A stretch of DNA of 64,000 bases from an uncultured Isosphaeraceae bacterium (GTDB lineage: Bacteria > Planctomycetota > Planctomycetia > Isosphaerales > Isosphaeraceae): contig CAMFLR010000002.1 in assembly GCA_945957605.1 (NCBI GenBank), forward strand, positions 606,197 to 670,196, written 5' to 3'. The translations under genes were made by a program, and so were the position numbers. Under the pieces are notes generated by a model. The model did not search any database. It worked only from the letters and a program-made list of their open reading frames with translations, and was not told the DNA's origin. This document shows, piece after piece, positions 18,780 to 28,048 of this stretch; within the stretch, counting starts at the first letter, position 1, and each line of letters begins with the position of its first letter.

Positions 18780-20072
18780 TCACGCCAGGATTTGCTTGAT
18801 CATCTTCGACGCAGGGTCGGCAATAGGAACGTCGCGGCCTTCGATGTCGAACGAGTCAGTTGAGTCGACTCCCGAAGCTTGCAAATAGGTGTGGAAAAGA
18901 TTCGCGTGATCGACCTGACCGTCGACGACTTCGGTTCCGCGTGGGTTCGTTTTGCCATATGCAATCCCGCGCTGGATTTTCGAGCCGGCGAGCACGACCG
19001 ACCAGGCATGCGACCAGTGGTCGCGTCCATAGTACAGGTTGATATTCGGTGTGCGGCCGAATTCGGAAAGGACGACGATCAGCGTTGAGTCGAGCATACC
19101 TCGGCTGGCGAGGTCGCTCACAAATGCAGCGAACGAGCGGTCAAACTCGCCGAGTTGTTCGATATGGAAGTTGAAGTTCTCGTTGTGCGTGTCGTAATTC
19201 GAGTGCGACACCTGAACGAAGCTGATGCCTTTTTCGAGCAACCGTCGCGCGAGCAGGCAGTGCCGGCCCAGGTCGTATTTACCATACCGCTCGTGGTCCT
19301 TTTCGGGCTCTTTCGAGACATCGAAAATCTCGCGCTGCTTCATGAGCTGAATTGCTTGCTCGTATGAATACGTGTAGGCATCGGTCACAGCAGTGCGTCG
19401 GCGATTAAGAAACCGTTGATCGACACGGCGACGGAAATCGTTGCGCACCGTGTCCATCGGCTCGGTCACCTTGCCCGGCCGAACGGTGTGCGAGGGTGGG
19501 TTGCCATTTCCGAGATAAATGCTGGAATACTTGGGACCAAGATAGGCCGAGTCGTTCCCTCGGCCTCCGCCACCGCCGGGCGTGATGATGATGTGGCCCG
19601 GCAGCCCACCATCTTCGGAAGACAGCGTTTTCGCGCAGACAGCTCCCAGCGTGGGGTAATCAGCCGCGGGCGATTCCCTGCGCCCGTGCGTCATGAGATA
19701 CGCACCCTTGCCGTGGTCGTCTTCCTTCGTATTCACCCCACGCACCAGGCAGAGGTGGTGCATCTGCTTGGCGATGTTCGGCAATAATTCTGAAATCTTG
19801 ATTCCTGGAACCGACGTATCAATCGCACGGAACGGTCCGCCGGTATCAGTGCCGGGCTTCGGATCCCAGCTTTCAAGCTGACTCAGGCCGCCGTGCATGT
19901 TGAAAACGACGACGCGCTTTTGCTGGTTGTTGAGCGCGGCGGAAACCGCCGGATTCGCGAACAACCCCAGGCCGCCCACTACCGAGCCCGCCGCGGTGGC
20001 CGCTACGCCTTGAAGGAACTGCCGACGCGCCACGGCGTGCTCGGCCGACTGACATGCATAGGAGCATTTCAT
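18780..20072 (-). CDS. Tat-exported DUF1501 protein
   Basis: 430 residues. The signal region has ARRQFLQGVAATAAGSVVGG, a Tat motif preceded by an unusual Cys-containing leader (MKCSYACQS). The family motif is HGGLSQLESWDPKPG, with ELLPNIAKQMHHLCLVRGV following. The C-terminal part holds EFGRTPNINLYYGRDHWSHA and the closing VDSTDSFDIEGRD. It is predicted to act in the periplasm. It lies 31 bp after the long coiled-coil DUF1549/1553 gene and 33 bp before the WD40 gene, all on the minus strand. Confidence 0.9.
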   Translation of the reverse strand: MKCSYACQSAEHAVARRQFLQGVAATAAGSVVGGLGLFANPAVSAALNNQQKRVVVFNMHGGLSQLESWDPKPGTDTGGPFRAIDTSVPGIKISELLPNIAKQMHHLCLVRGVNTKEDDHGKGAYLMTHGRRESPAADYPTLGAVCAKTLSSEDGGLPGHIIITPGGGGGRGNDSAYLGPKYSSIYLGNGNPPSHTVRPGKVTEPMDTVRNDFRRRVDQRFLNRRRTAVTDAYTYSYEQAIQLMKQREIFDVSKEPEKDHERYGKYDLGRHCLLARRLLEKGISFVQVSHSNYDTHNENFNFHIEQLGEFDRSFAAFVSDLASRGMLDSTLIVVLSEFGRTPNINLYYGRDHWSHAWSVVLAGSKIQRGIAYGKTNPRGTEVVDGQVDHANLFHTYLQASGVDSTDSFDIEGRDVPIADPASKMIKQILA

Positions 20073-20103
20073 AGGTTCATATCTCCGTCGCCGTCAGAGC
20101 GGG

Positions 20104-22989
20104 TTAGTGGTTGAAGCGGAATTCCGCGGATGTGAGCAGGCCCCAAAGCAGTTCTTGAACCGCTGCCGGTTTGTTTGCGGACTGCTCAGTGAGCACGCGT
20201 GTCACGTCGGCCGATTCTTCGACGCTTGCAGGACGATTGAGCACGGTGAGATAGAGATCACTCGCGGCTTTCGCGAGATCTTTCTCGGCCACCATCCGGC
20301 CGGAAACATTAGTGCCCGAGGGTGCGAACCAGTTGTTCACCATCTCGCCGTTGCTTATGAAAAGAGCCTGATCGACCGTTGCGAAGAAGTCGTTCTGAGG
20401 CTGGCCCGCGCCGGCGGCGTAGGTCGCGACAAAGGTCGGCAGCACACCTTTGAGCTTGTCGAACACACGCTGTTCAAGTTCGACTGCGCGGGCTTTCATT
20501 TTCGCCGGGTCGCGTTTGGTCTGATCGTTCAGCGGTTGGGCCTTTTCGAGCGCGGCGATCTCTTGACGCTCGTACTGGTCGTACACCCCGCTCGCTTTCA
20601 TGATGCTCCATCCGAGTTGCTCGGGCGTGAGCGGCTTGAGCTGGGCGATGCTGAAATCGTTGCTCCAATACGTGGTAAGCGTCTCGACGGCACTTCCCCG
20701 TTCGGCCGCAAGTGCCTTGAGCTGGAAATCGTCGGCATCGATCGAATCTTGCGCTTTTTTGACTGCCGCGGTTCGATCGACGATAACCTTGCGTGCGACA
20801 TCTCGGGTTTGAGTTGCCATTTTGAGTGCGTCGACCGCACGTTGCACATCCGCTTGAGCCGCGGTGCGTTTCGCCTTGGGATCGCTTGATTGTAGCTTGA
20901 GTTGGTCGGCCCGCGTTTTCAGCTTCGCGAGCGCCTCGTTCACGAGTGCATCGTCGCCGAGTTGTTGACGAGCCGAATCGGCCGATTCAATTGCTTTGGC
21001 GACGCTTGCGATCTTCTTGTCATAAGCATCATTTATCGCGTTGGTTTCCGATAGTTTCTTCTCTGCAGCGAGTTTAGTGGATTCGGCCGTTGCCGTCGTT
21101 TTCTCGAGCTCAGCGGCGCGTTGTTTCGCGGCGTTCACTTCAGCATCAAGCTTGGCGAGCTCGGCCCGTTTGGATTCGACGGTCTTCTTCACGCCAGCAA
21201 TTCGTTCTTCGGCGAGTAAGAACTGCGCCTCGGCCTCGAGCGATTTGAGTCGACGTTTTTCGTGCTCTTCGGCAACGCGTGCCTCGTTCAGTACACGACG
21301 AGCAGCCAAGACGGCCTGTTCTTTTTGCAGTGTCGCCTCGCGTGCCGGTGCCGCTTTGATACGCGCGTCGTCGACCGCCTTCACGAGCGGCACGAGGGCG
21401 TCGGCGGCTTTCTTGGCGAGGGTAGATTTCTCGGCCACCGTTTTCTCGAGGGTCGTCACTTCGGGGGCGATTGACTTCGCACGGTCCACGAACTTCTGCG
21501 CGGCGGCGGCGAGCTCTTTTTCGGCGGGCAGGCGTTTCACTACTTCGGCCGCCTTGTTTGATGCTTCGACGACCGCGGCCGCAGCTTCGCGCCGTGCCTT
21601 AAGTTGAACCTCAGTGTCTGTCAGCACTTTCACTGCTGCGTCGCTCGCCTTCGCCCCTTCGGCATGCTTGGCTAGTGCGGCATCGACGGGTGCGACGGCG
21701 GCAATCTGGGTGGTTTCGGCGTCGTACCATGCTTTAACAGCAGCATCGAAACTCGTCTTCGCTGCTGTTGTTTTTGCGTGCAGTGATTCGGCGAGTTTCT
21801 TTGACTCGGCGATCTTGAGCATCACTTCGGAACCGCGTGAAGGGTCGATGCGCGGTAGGTCGACTGAGCGACTATATGCCTTGCTCAGAGCGATTTCACG
21901 AAGGAACGCGCGAGTGTCGAACTTCATCGCGGCAAGCTCGGTACCCAGCAGCTTCAGCAGTTCGGGATGAACCGGCGGATTGTCGGGCTGATGGCCATCG
22001 ACGGGGTAAACCAGGCCGCGGCCCATCATTAGTGCCCAGAGACGATTCGCGAGATTTTCGTTGAACGTCTGGTTCTTACCGCCCGCGATGGAATCGGCCA
22101 GCAGGGCGCGTCGCGATGATTTGAGGACGGGAACGACGTTCTCGGCCGCTCGCACGCGGAATTCGTCGCCGGCCGCAAAGATGGGCTCATTCACGCTGGA
22201 TTCGAGCGGCACACGAGGACCGCTCATATGCTTATCATTTTTGACGAACACGGAGTCGAATACGACGTTCTTGCCGGGCTGCTCTGCGAAGGCAACGCGA
22301 GCGGTTTTGCCTTCAGTGAGCTTTTGTTCGCTTGATGACTCGAAGAATGCGAGCAGGCCGTGATAGTCGGCTTGAAGATAGTCGGATATGAGCGGATGAT
22401 TGTGGCACTGAGCGCACTGCATATCGCGACCGAGAAACACGCGGCCGACGTCGCGGGTGATCAGGTTCGGATCGGGGCCACGATCGAGATAGAACTTTGC
22501 GGCAGGACGATTGGCGGTGTCGTTTGAATCGGCTCTGAGAATCGCGCGAGCCAGTTCATTGAGCGGGCGATTTTCGCGACAGGCCTGGAAGATATAGGCT
22601 TGCCAATCGGCGTCGGGAACATTCTTGGCGGCTCGACGTTCCATCAGCATCACGTCGAGCGTGGTGGCGAGATGTCGCGCGAAATGAGGTGATTCGAGTA
22701 CGCGGTCGACCGCTGCAGCCCGCTTCTGTGGCGCGGTGTCGGCGAGGAATGCCTTCACGTCGTCTGGCGAAGGCGGCATGCCTGCGAGATCGAGCCAGAT
22801 GCGCCTGAGGAATTCGGCGTCAGTCGCCACTTCGGCAACAGGATGATCGATGGAAGCGGCGAGAACACGGTCAATCCGAGTGTGAAGCGACTCCGTCGCA
22901 GACTCGGCCGCGTTCGCATTCGTCGCGAGCGACGCCGCACAAATCGCCAACGGCATGATGAGCCGTGAAGGCTTTATCCATGGTTTCAT
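20104..22989 (-). CDS. Exported DUF1549/DUF1553 protein with a large coiled-coil insertion
   Basis: 961 residues from ATG 22989, where the signal peptide MKPWIKPSRLIMPLAICAAS begins; an ATG at 23091 would add 34 unlikely residues. DUF1549 follows (LDLAGMPPSPDDVKAFLAD) with one heme-type motif CAQCHNHPL; there is no N-terminal PSCyt1 domain. DUF1553 begins (NRLWALMMGRGLVYPVDGHQ) but is interrupted at about residues 385-765 by an Ala/Lys/Glu-rich coiled coil (genome about 20690-21835), then resumes with LKPLTPEQLGWSIMKASG. The helix would make an extended rod projecting from the enzyme. The partner DUF1501 gene lies 31 bp downstream. Confidence 0.88.
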   Translation of the reverse strand: MKPWIKPSRLIMPLAICAASLATNANAAESATESLHTRIDRVLAASIDHPVAEVATDAEFLRRIWLDLAGMPPSPDDVKAFLADTAPQKRAAAVDRVLESPHFARHLATTLDVMLMERRAAKNVPDADWQAYIFQACRENRPLNELARAILRADSNDTANRPAAKFYLDRGPDPNLITRDVGRVFLGRDMQCAQCHNHPLISDYLQADYHGLLAFFESSSEQKLTEGKTARVAFAEQPGKNVVFDSVFVKNDKHMSGPRVPLESSVNEPIFAAGDEFRVRAAENVVPVLKSSRRALLADSIAGGKNQTFNENLANRLWALMMGRGLVYPVDGHQPDNPPVHPELLKLLGTELAAMKFDTRAFLREIALSKAYSRSVDLPRIDPSRGSEVMLKIAESKKLAESLHAKTTAAKTSFDAAVKAWYDAETTQIAAVAPVDAALAKHAEGAKASDAAVKVLTDTEVQLKARREAAAAVVEASNKAAEVVKRLPAEKELAAAAQKFVDRAKSIAPEVTTLEKTVAEKSTLAKKAADALVPLVKAVDDARIKAAPAREATLQKEQAVLAARRVLNEARVAEEHEKRRLKSLEAEAQFLLAEERIAGVKKTVESKRAELAKLDAEVNAAKQRAAELEKTTATAESTKLAAEKKLSETNAINDAYDKKIASVAKAIESADSARQQLGDDALVNEALAKLKTRADQLKLQSSDPKAKRTAAQADVQRAVDALKMATQTRDVARKVIVDRTAAVKKAQDSIDADDFQLKALAAERGSAVETLTTYWSNDFSIAQLKPLTPEQLGWSIMKASGVYDQYERQEIAALEKAQPLNDQTKRDPAKMKARAVELEQRVFDKLKGVLPTFVATYAAGAGQPQNDFFATVDQALFISNGEMVNNWFAPSGTNVSGRMVAEKDLAKAASDLYLTVLNRPASVEESADVTRVLTEQSANKPAAVQELLWGLLTSAEFRFNH

Positions 22990-23096
22990 GATGTTGGCCT
23001 CGGTGGGATTCCGCGCATTACGGGGGGATGCGGAATGTGTCGGGCAGGAGGATTCAGCCTCTTCAACCGGCAGGTGAGATCGCAGTCTCAAACAAT

Positions 23097-23125
23097 TCTA
23101 TAACAGGTTCTTGCGGGCGAGTAAA
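23097..23125 (-). promoter_or_regulatory. Candidate sigma-70-type promoter for the DUF1549/1553-DUF1501-WD40 unit
   Basis: On the minus strand a -35-like TTTACT (23120-23125) and a -10-like TATAGA (23097-23102) are separated by 17 bp, placing the transcript start about 100 nt before ATG 22989. The surrounding 286-bp gap is clearly more AT-rich than the genes. Hexamer matches alone are weak evidence in a planctomycete. Confidence 0.3.
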
Positions 23126-23275
23126 CCCAAATCTAGGTGATTTCCACAAGCCTTGCTGGGATTGCCGATTTTTCCGATTTCGCAATATCAACATTGCTCG
23201 CAACGGTAATGAATCAGCGATTCAAACTGTCAATGTAACATCACGCGAATGATATTTTCGGCCGGATGGTTTTCA

Positions 23276-24706
23276 TCAACTAAGAATCTCTTTGATCACT
23301 GTTCCATGCACATCCGTCAGACGATAATCGCGGCCGCCGTGGCGGAAGGTGAGTTTCGTGTGATCGACGCCCAATTGATGCAGTAACGTGGCGTGAATGT
23401 CGTGCACGGTGAGCGGATTGACGACTGCGGCGTTGCCAAATTCGTCGGTTTCGCCATAGGCGATCCCCCTCTTGAAACCGCCGCCCGCGACAAAAAGCGT
23501 GAACCCGTTGACGTGGTGGTCGCGGCCGCAATCGGCATTGATAACCGGTGTGTGCGGCGTGCGTCCCATCTCGCCGGCCCAGAGGATGATGGTCTGATCG
23601 AGCAGGCCGCGTTGCTTCAAATCAACAATGAGCGCCGCCACCGATTGTTCGGTGACTCGGGCATTTTTCTCGTGGTTCACCTTGAGCAAACCGTGCTGGT
23701 CCCAGGGTGAATTGTTGCCGTCGAAACTCGGGCAGGTGATTTCGATGAACCGCACCCCTGCCTCGACCATACGACGCGCACGGAGGGCCTGAGTTGCATA
23801 ATAGCGTTGATGTTCATCCGTCGAATCGAGGCCATAAAGCTTGCGAATTGCTTCGGGTTCGCGGCTGACGTCGGCAACTTCCGGCAAGGCGGTTTGCATG
23901 CGAAACGCGGTTTCGTAGTTGGCGATGGCGCCTTCAATCGCCTGACGATCAGAGGCGGAGCTTGCAAACGCCTTGTCCTGCTCGGCAAGGAGAGCGAGCT
24001 TTCGGCGTTGCAGAGCCGATGATTCTTTGGGCTGGATGTTATCCACCGGCACGCCCTTCGATCGCATCATCGTGGCCTGGTGACTGGCGGGCAGAAAGGA
24101 ACTGCCGAAGTTTTCGAGACCGCCGTTGGGGACCCAGTCGTTGTTGAGGACGACGTAGCCGGGAAGATTCTGGTTGACGGTTCCCAGGCCGTACGACACC
24201 CACGAGCCAAAGCTTGGGGCCTGGCCCAGAATGCGGCCGGTGTGCAGCAAGAGGTTTGATTGACCGTGCAGCGGCAGTTCACCGACCATTGAACGGACGA
24301 CGCAAATCTCATCGGCCAGCTTGGCAAGGTTGGGGAAAAGGTCGCTGACCCAGAGCCCGCTTTGGCAGCGCTGTTTGAATTGCCAGGGACTGCCAAACCA
24401 AACGCGACTCGCCGCCGATTGCGACCGCTTCGAAACCGCGGCCTCGCCGATGGCCTTCCCTTCGTGCTTCTTGAGCATCGGCTTGTAGTCGAACGTATCG
24501 ACATGACTTGGGCCGCCATCCATGAAGCAGAAAATGATGCTCTTTGCTTTCGCCGCGTGATGCGCAGCCGCACTGGCGGGCTGCCCGAACAGGCTGTTGA
24601 ACGCCAGCCAGCCGAAGCCGAATGCGCTTTGCTGCAAGAATCCCCGCCGGCCGACTTGGGGCGCGACTTGCCCTGGGCAATTGCACGCGCGATTATGTAT
24701 GGACAT
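23276..24706 (-). CDS. Tat-exported DUF1501 protein
   Basis: 476 residues. A Tat motif GRRGFLQQSAFGFGW follows a short leader with two Cys. The family motif is DGGPSHVDTFDYKP; the C-terminal half has GEMGRTPHTPV, GRDHHVNGFTLFVAGGGFKR and VHDIHATLLHQLGVDH, which resemble the metal-binding motifs of the alkaline phosphatase superfamily. It follows a PSCyt1-DUF1549-DUF1553 gene by 19 bp on the minus strand. Exported in folded form to the periplasm; substrate unknown. Confidence 0.9.
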   Translation of the reverse strand: MSIHNRACNCPGQVAPQVGRRGFLQQSAFGFGWLAFNSLFGQPASAAAHHAAKAKSIIFCFMDGGPSHVDTFDYKPMLKKHEGKAIGEAAVSKRSQSAASRVWFGSPWQFKQRCQSGLWVSDLFPNLAKLADEICVVRSMVGELPLHGQSNLLLHTGRILGQAPSFGSWVSYGLGTVNQNLPGYVVLNNDWVPNGGLENFGSSFLPASHQATMMRSKGVPVDNIQPKESSALQRRKLALLAEQDKAFASSASDRQAIEGAIANYETAFRMQTALPEVADVSREPEAIRKLYGLDSTDEHQRYYATQALRARRMVEAGVRFIEITCPSFDGNNSPWDQHGLLKVNHEKNARVTEQSVAALIVDLKQRGLLDQTIILWAGEMGRTPHTPVINADCGRDHHVNGFTLFVAGGGFKRGIAYGETDEFGNAAVVNPLTVHDIHATLLHQLGVDHTKLTFRHGGRDYRLTDVHGTVIKEILS

Positions 24707-24725
24707 AGTGATAATCTCTTGGCAA

Positions 24726-27700
24726 TCAGCGGTAGTTCAGGAATTCTTTGGTGTTGAAGATGGCGTGAGCAAGTTGCGCCCACGCGCCTTCATCCTTCAT
24801 TCGGTCGGGCTGGTTGGGCGACTTCAAATCGTTCAGGGCCGAGATCCATTGAGATAACTCGGCGTTACTCGGTTCGCGGGCGAACGCGGCGACGAACATC
24901 GCTTTGATCCGCGTTTCAGGACTCGTATGCGGTGACTTCGCCAAAGCGCGGCCCCAGTGTGCGGAGATCGCGTGAACGAACGGGTCGTTGAGCAAAATGA
25001 GTGCCTGCGCGGGGACGTTCGTGGCATCGCGTCGGCCGGTGGGAAGACGAAGGTCGGGCAGGTTGAAGCCGACGAGGAAGCGGGGGGGCTCCATGATCGA
25101 CATTTGGAGATAGATCGAGCGCCTGCCGTTGCCGTCAAGCGGTCCGGTGAAGAGGCGTTTGGAGCCGTCTTCGGCGACCCGCGAGGGGAAGATTGGTCGG
25201 CCGTAGAGCGATCGATCGAGGCGTCCCGAAATCGCGAGCATGCTGTCGCGAATCGCTTCGGCTTCCAGTCGTCGCGTGGGGTAATGATGACGCAGGCGAT
25301 TGAGCGGATCACTCGCGCGGGCTTCGGCCGCAGCCTGCCCCGATTGCTGAAACGTCTGCGTGAGGAGCAGACGCTTCACGAGTCGCTTGGTCGACCAACC
25401 GTCGCGCATGAATTCGCTTGCGAGGTAGTCGAGCAATTCGGGATGAGTGGGCCGTTCGCCGAGCCGGCCGAAGTCGTCGGGCGTGGCGACGATTCCTGAG
25501 CCCATCACCCAGTGCCAAATGCGGTTCACATAGACGCGGCTGGTAAGCGGATGGTCGGGCCGGATGAGGGATTCGGCGAGTTCGAGCCGGCCGCTGCCCG
25601 CGCTTTTTGCGACATCGTTACGGCCAGCAAACATACGAAGGAAATCGGGTGAGATCATCGAGCCGATGACATCAACATTTCCACGCACGTTCAATGCGTA
25701 GTTTGCTTCAGCGCTCTCGCGTTCGTCCATGCTGTTCGCAGTTCGAGCAAAGGCAATTCCTGATTCGACACGCCGGTACTCAGCGAGCAGCTTCGCGAGT
25801 TCGCTGCCGGGCGGAGCCGTGTTGGGCAGGAGTTTATTGGCGAGCAGCCAGTCGAGAACGGGGCGGTCGCCGCGCATGCTCTTGCCGTCGCACCAGCGAA
25901 TCACCGCCTGAGCAAACCAGCGAGAAACACGTGCGTGGGCGTCGTCGCGCGTTTGAGGAATAGGGGCGTCGTAGAGTGCAGCGAAGGTGTCGAGCGTGTC
26001 GAGCGGAACGCTGGGAGCGTCGTGAGTAACGATGTCGGTGATGCTGATCCAGCTTCGTTTTTCGTACCCGAAATCGTTGTTCGGCAGCCCGGCGGCGAGT
26101 CCGGTGCGGGGGGGGAAGTTGGGATTGAGTGAGGAAGTCGCAAAATCATAAGTGATGCGTGTAATGCCGTGGACGTGAGTCTTATCGGCGAATGTACGCC
26201 ACTCTGGCGCAGCGTTTTTGAGGAATGTGACTTCTTCGCCCTGGAACGCGTTTTCGTGGATTTCGAGATATCCGCCGAATTCGCCGCCCGCGAGCTTCAG
26301 GCTGACACGATTCCCCGGCACAAGATGGTCCGACGGCATGCGCAAGGCGCCGGGAAGTTTGGATGAGAGGGCGTTTGTGTGATAACCGCGCGGGAGGAGT
26401 TTCGCGAAAACGGCATCGCCTTCGAGCGCGACGAGCGGTGTGGCGTCGTCGACAAATCCAAACTTGAAGCCGTCGCCTTCGGTGACCCAGCCCTTCGGCA
26501 AATTGGGAAAATCGGCGAGCGGCTTGAATGCTTGGTTGTGCTTGGCGCGGTCGTCGCGCGCTTTACGCCACTCGGCTGCGAGAGACTTCCAGGTTGCGGC
26601 GATATCGGTTCCCGACGCTTCCAATCGTGCGAGCGGATAAACAATGTCGTCAATTGTCGGCGGCTTCGCGCCCTTCGCGGGTAAAGGTGGTTTCCACTTT
26701 GCGGCAAGCCACGCGTTTGGGTTTTCGGCGATCGGCCGCCAGGTGCGAGCCATTTCGCGATGGAGAGCCGATCGCAGACGCTGCAATTCATGGATCGCCG
26801 CATCGTTCTTGCCAGGGGCGTCGACCACACGTGAGGTCCAGCGCGGTGTCATGAAGACGGCGCCGAGGGCGTAGTAGTCGCGTTGAGAAACGGCTTCGAG
26901 CTTGTGATCATGACAGCGCGAGCAGGCGACGGTTGTGGCCAGAAATGCCTTGGAAAAGGCCTCGATTTTGTTGTTCACCATTTCCTGGTGAACGCCGTTG
27001 AATTGCAGGCTGCTGCCGTGCCTGTGTTCGCCCATGTGATAGAACATTGGCGCGATCATGCTTTCATTTGTTGCGGTTGAGAGATTGATGCGCGGGCTAG
27101 CGAGCAAATCGCCGGCGATTTGTTCGCGGACAAACTGATCGAAAGGCAAATCACCGTTATAAGCGCGGATAAGATAGTCGCGGTATTCGTACGACCCTTT
27201 TGCGGGGTTGTCCCACTCGTAGCCATAGGTGTCGGTATAGCGAACGACGTCCATCCAGTGCCGCGCGAAACGCTCGCCGAACTGAGGGGATGCGAGTAGA
27301 TCGTCGATGAGATGCTCGTAGGCCGCGGCGCGATTTTGCTTTGTCTCGGCCAGAAAACTTTCGCGAAGTTCGGGGGCGGGAGGAAGACCGGTGAGCACGA
27401 ATGACGCGCGGCGCAGGAGCACTTCGGGGGAAGCGAGTGGCGCGGGAGGTAGATGCGCGGAATCGAGGCCTGCGCGAATGAATCGATCGATGCCATCACG
27501 CCGCCAGGGTTCGGGAACATTCGTGGGCGGATTGACCACGCGAAGTGGCTTGAGACTCCACCAGTCGAGTCGCTTCTGGAATTCGGCTTCCCAGCCTGAG
27601 TCGGAGATAGGGGCGGTCGACTTCACTGGCTCGTTGCGCGGGTCGATGGCTCCCTGGCGCACCCACTCGACGAGGGATTCCACCTCATACGGCGCGAGTG

Positions 27701-28025
27701 CCTTTTTGGGAGGCATCTGGAGGTCTTTTTCGTGGTAGCGAATTGCTTTGATGAGCAGGCTGTCTTCGGGGTTGAGCGGGACGATCGCCGGTCCCGAATC
27801 GCCGCCTTTGAGCCAGGCGGGTTTGCTATCGAGCCGCAACCCGCCTTTTTGCTTCGCGTCGCCGTGGCACGAGATGCACTGCGCAACGAGCACGGGCCGC
27901 ACCTTCGATTCGAAGAAGGCGAGTTTTTCGGGCGATTCGTTGCCCTTCGTCTGCCCGCGCGCAATTGTGGCGCAAAGACAGAGAATCAGAACAAGACATA
28001 AGCGGATGTAGGGTGGGATCTTCAA
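24726..28025 (-). CDS. Exported planctomycetal cytochrome c, PSCyt1-DUF1549-DUF1553
   Basis: 1099 residues. A Sec signal (MKIPPYIRLCLVLILCLCAT) precedes PSCyt1 with heme motif C50-I-S-C53-H54 and the downstream QMPPKKAL Met-ligand-like segment. DUF1549 contains LLRRASFVLTGLPPAPELR and a second motif, CSRCHDHKLEA. A long central region of unknown fold leads to DUF1553 (TSRVYVNRIWHWVMGSGIVA). It is longer than the plus-strand homologue at 12286 mainly in the centre. It pairs with the DUF1501 gene 19 bp downstream. Role in periplasmic electron transfer or oxidative degradation is inferred from heme motifs only. Confidence 0.9.
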   Translation of the reverse strand: MKIPPYIRLCLVLILCLCATIARGQTKGNESPEKLAFFESKVRPVLVAQCISCHGDAKQKGGLRLDSKPAWLKGGDSGPAIVPLNPEDSLLIKAIRYHEKDLQMPPKKALAPYEVESLVEWVRQGAIDPRNEPVKSTAPISDSGWEAEFQKRLDWWSLKPLRVVNPPTNVPEPWRRDGIDRFIRAGLDSAHLPPAPLASPEVLLRRASFVLTGLPPAPELRESFLAETKQNRAAAYEHLIDDLLASPQFGERFARHWMDVVRYTDTYGYEWDNPAKGSYEYRDYLIRAYNGDLPFDQFVREQIAGDLLASPRINLSTATNESMIAPMFYHMGEHRHGSSLQFNGVHQEMVNNKIEAFSKAFLATTVACSRCHDHKLEAVSQRDYYALGAVFMTPRWTSRVVDAPGKNDAAIHELQRLRSALHREMARTWRPIAENPNAWLAAKWKPPLPAKGAKPPTIDDIVYPLARLEASGTDIAATWKSLAAEWRKARDDRAKHNQAFKPLADFPNLPKGWVTEGDGFKFGFVDDATPLVALEGDAVFAKLLPRGYHTNALSSKLPGALRMPSDHLVPGNRVSLKLAGGEFGGYLEIHENAFQGEEVTFLKNAAPEWRTFADKTHVHGITRITYDFATSSLNPNFPPRTGLAAGLPNNDFGYEKRSWISITDIVTHDAPSVPLDTLDTFAALYDAPIPQTRDDAHARVSRWFAQAVIRWCDGKSMRGDRPVLDWLLANKLLPNTAPPGSELAKLLAEYRRVESGIAFARTANSMDERESAEANYALNVRGNVDVIGSMISPDFLRMFAGRNDVAKSAGSGRLELAESLIRPDHPLTSRVYVNRIWHWVMGSGIVATPDDFGRLGERPTHPELLDYLASEFMRDGWSTKRLVKRLLLTQTFQQSGQAAAEARASDPLNRLRHHYPTRRLEAEAIRDSMLAISGRLDRSLYGRPIFPSRVAEDGSKRLFTGPLDGNGRRSIYLQMSIMEPPRFLVGFNLPDLRLPTGRRDATNVPAQALILLNDPFVHAISAHWGRALAKSPHTSPETRIKAMFVAAFAREPSNAELSQWISALNDLKSPNQPDRMKDEGAWAQLAHAIFNTKEFLNYR

Positions 28026-28048
28026 CGCAACCTCGAGCGGCGGGATTT

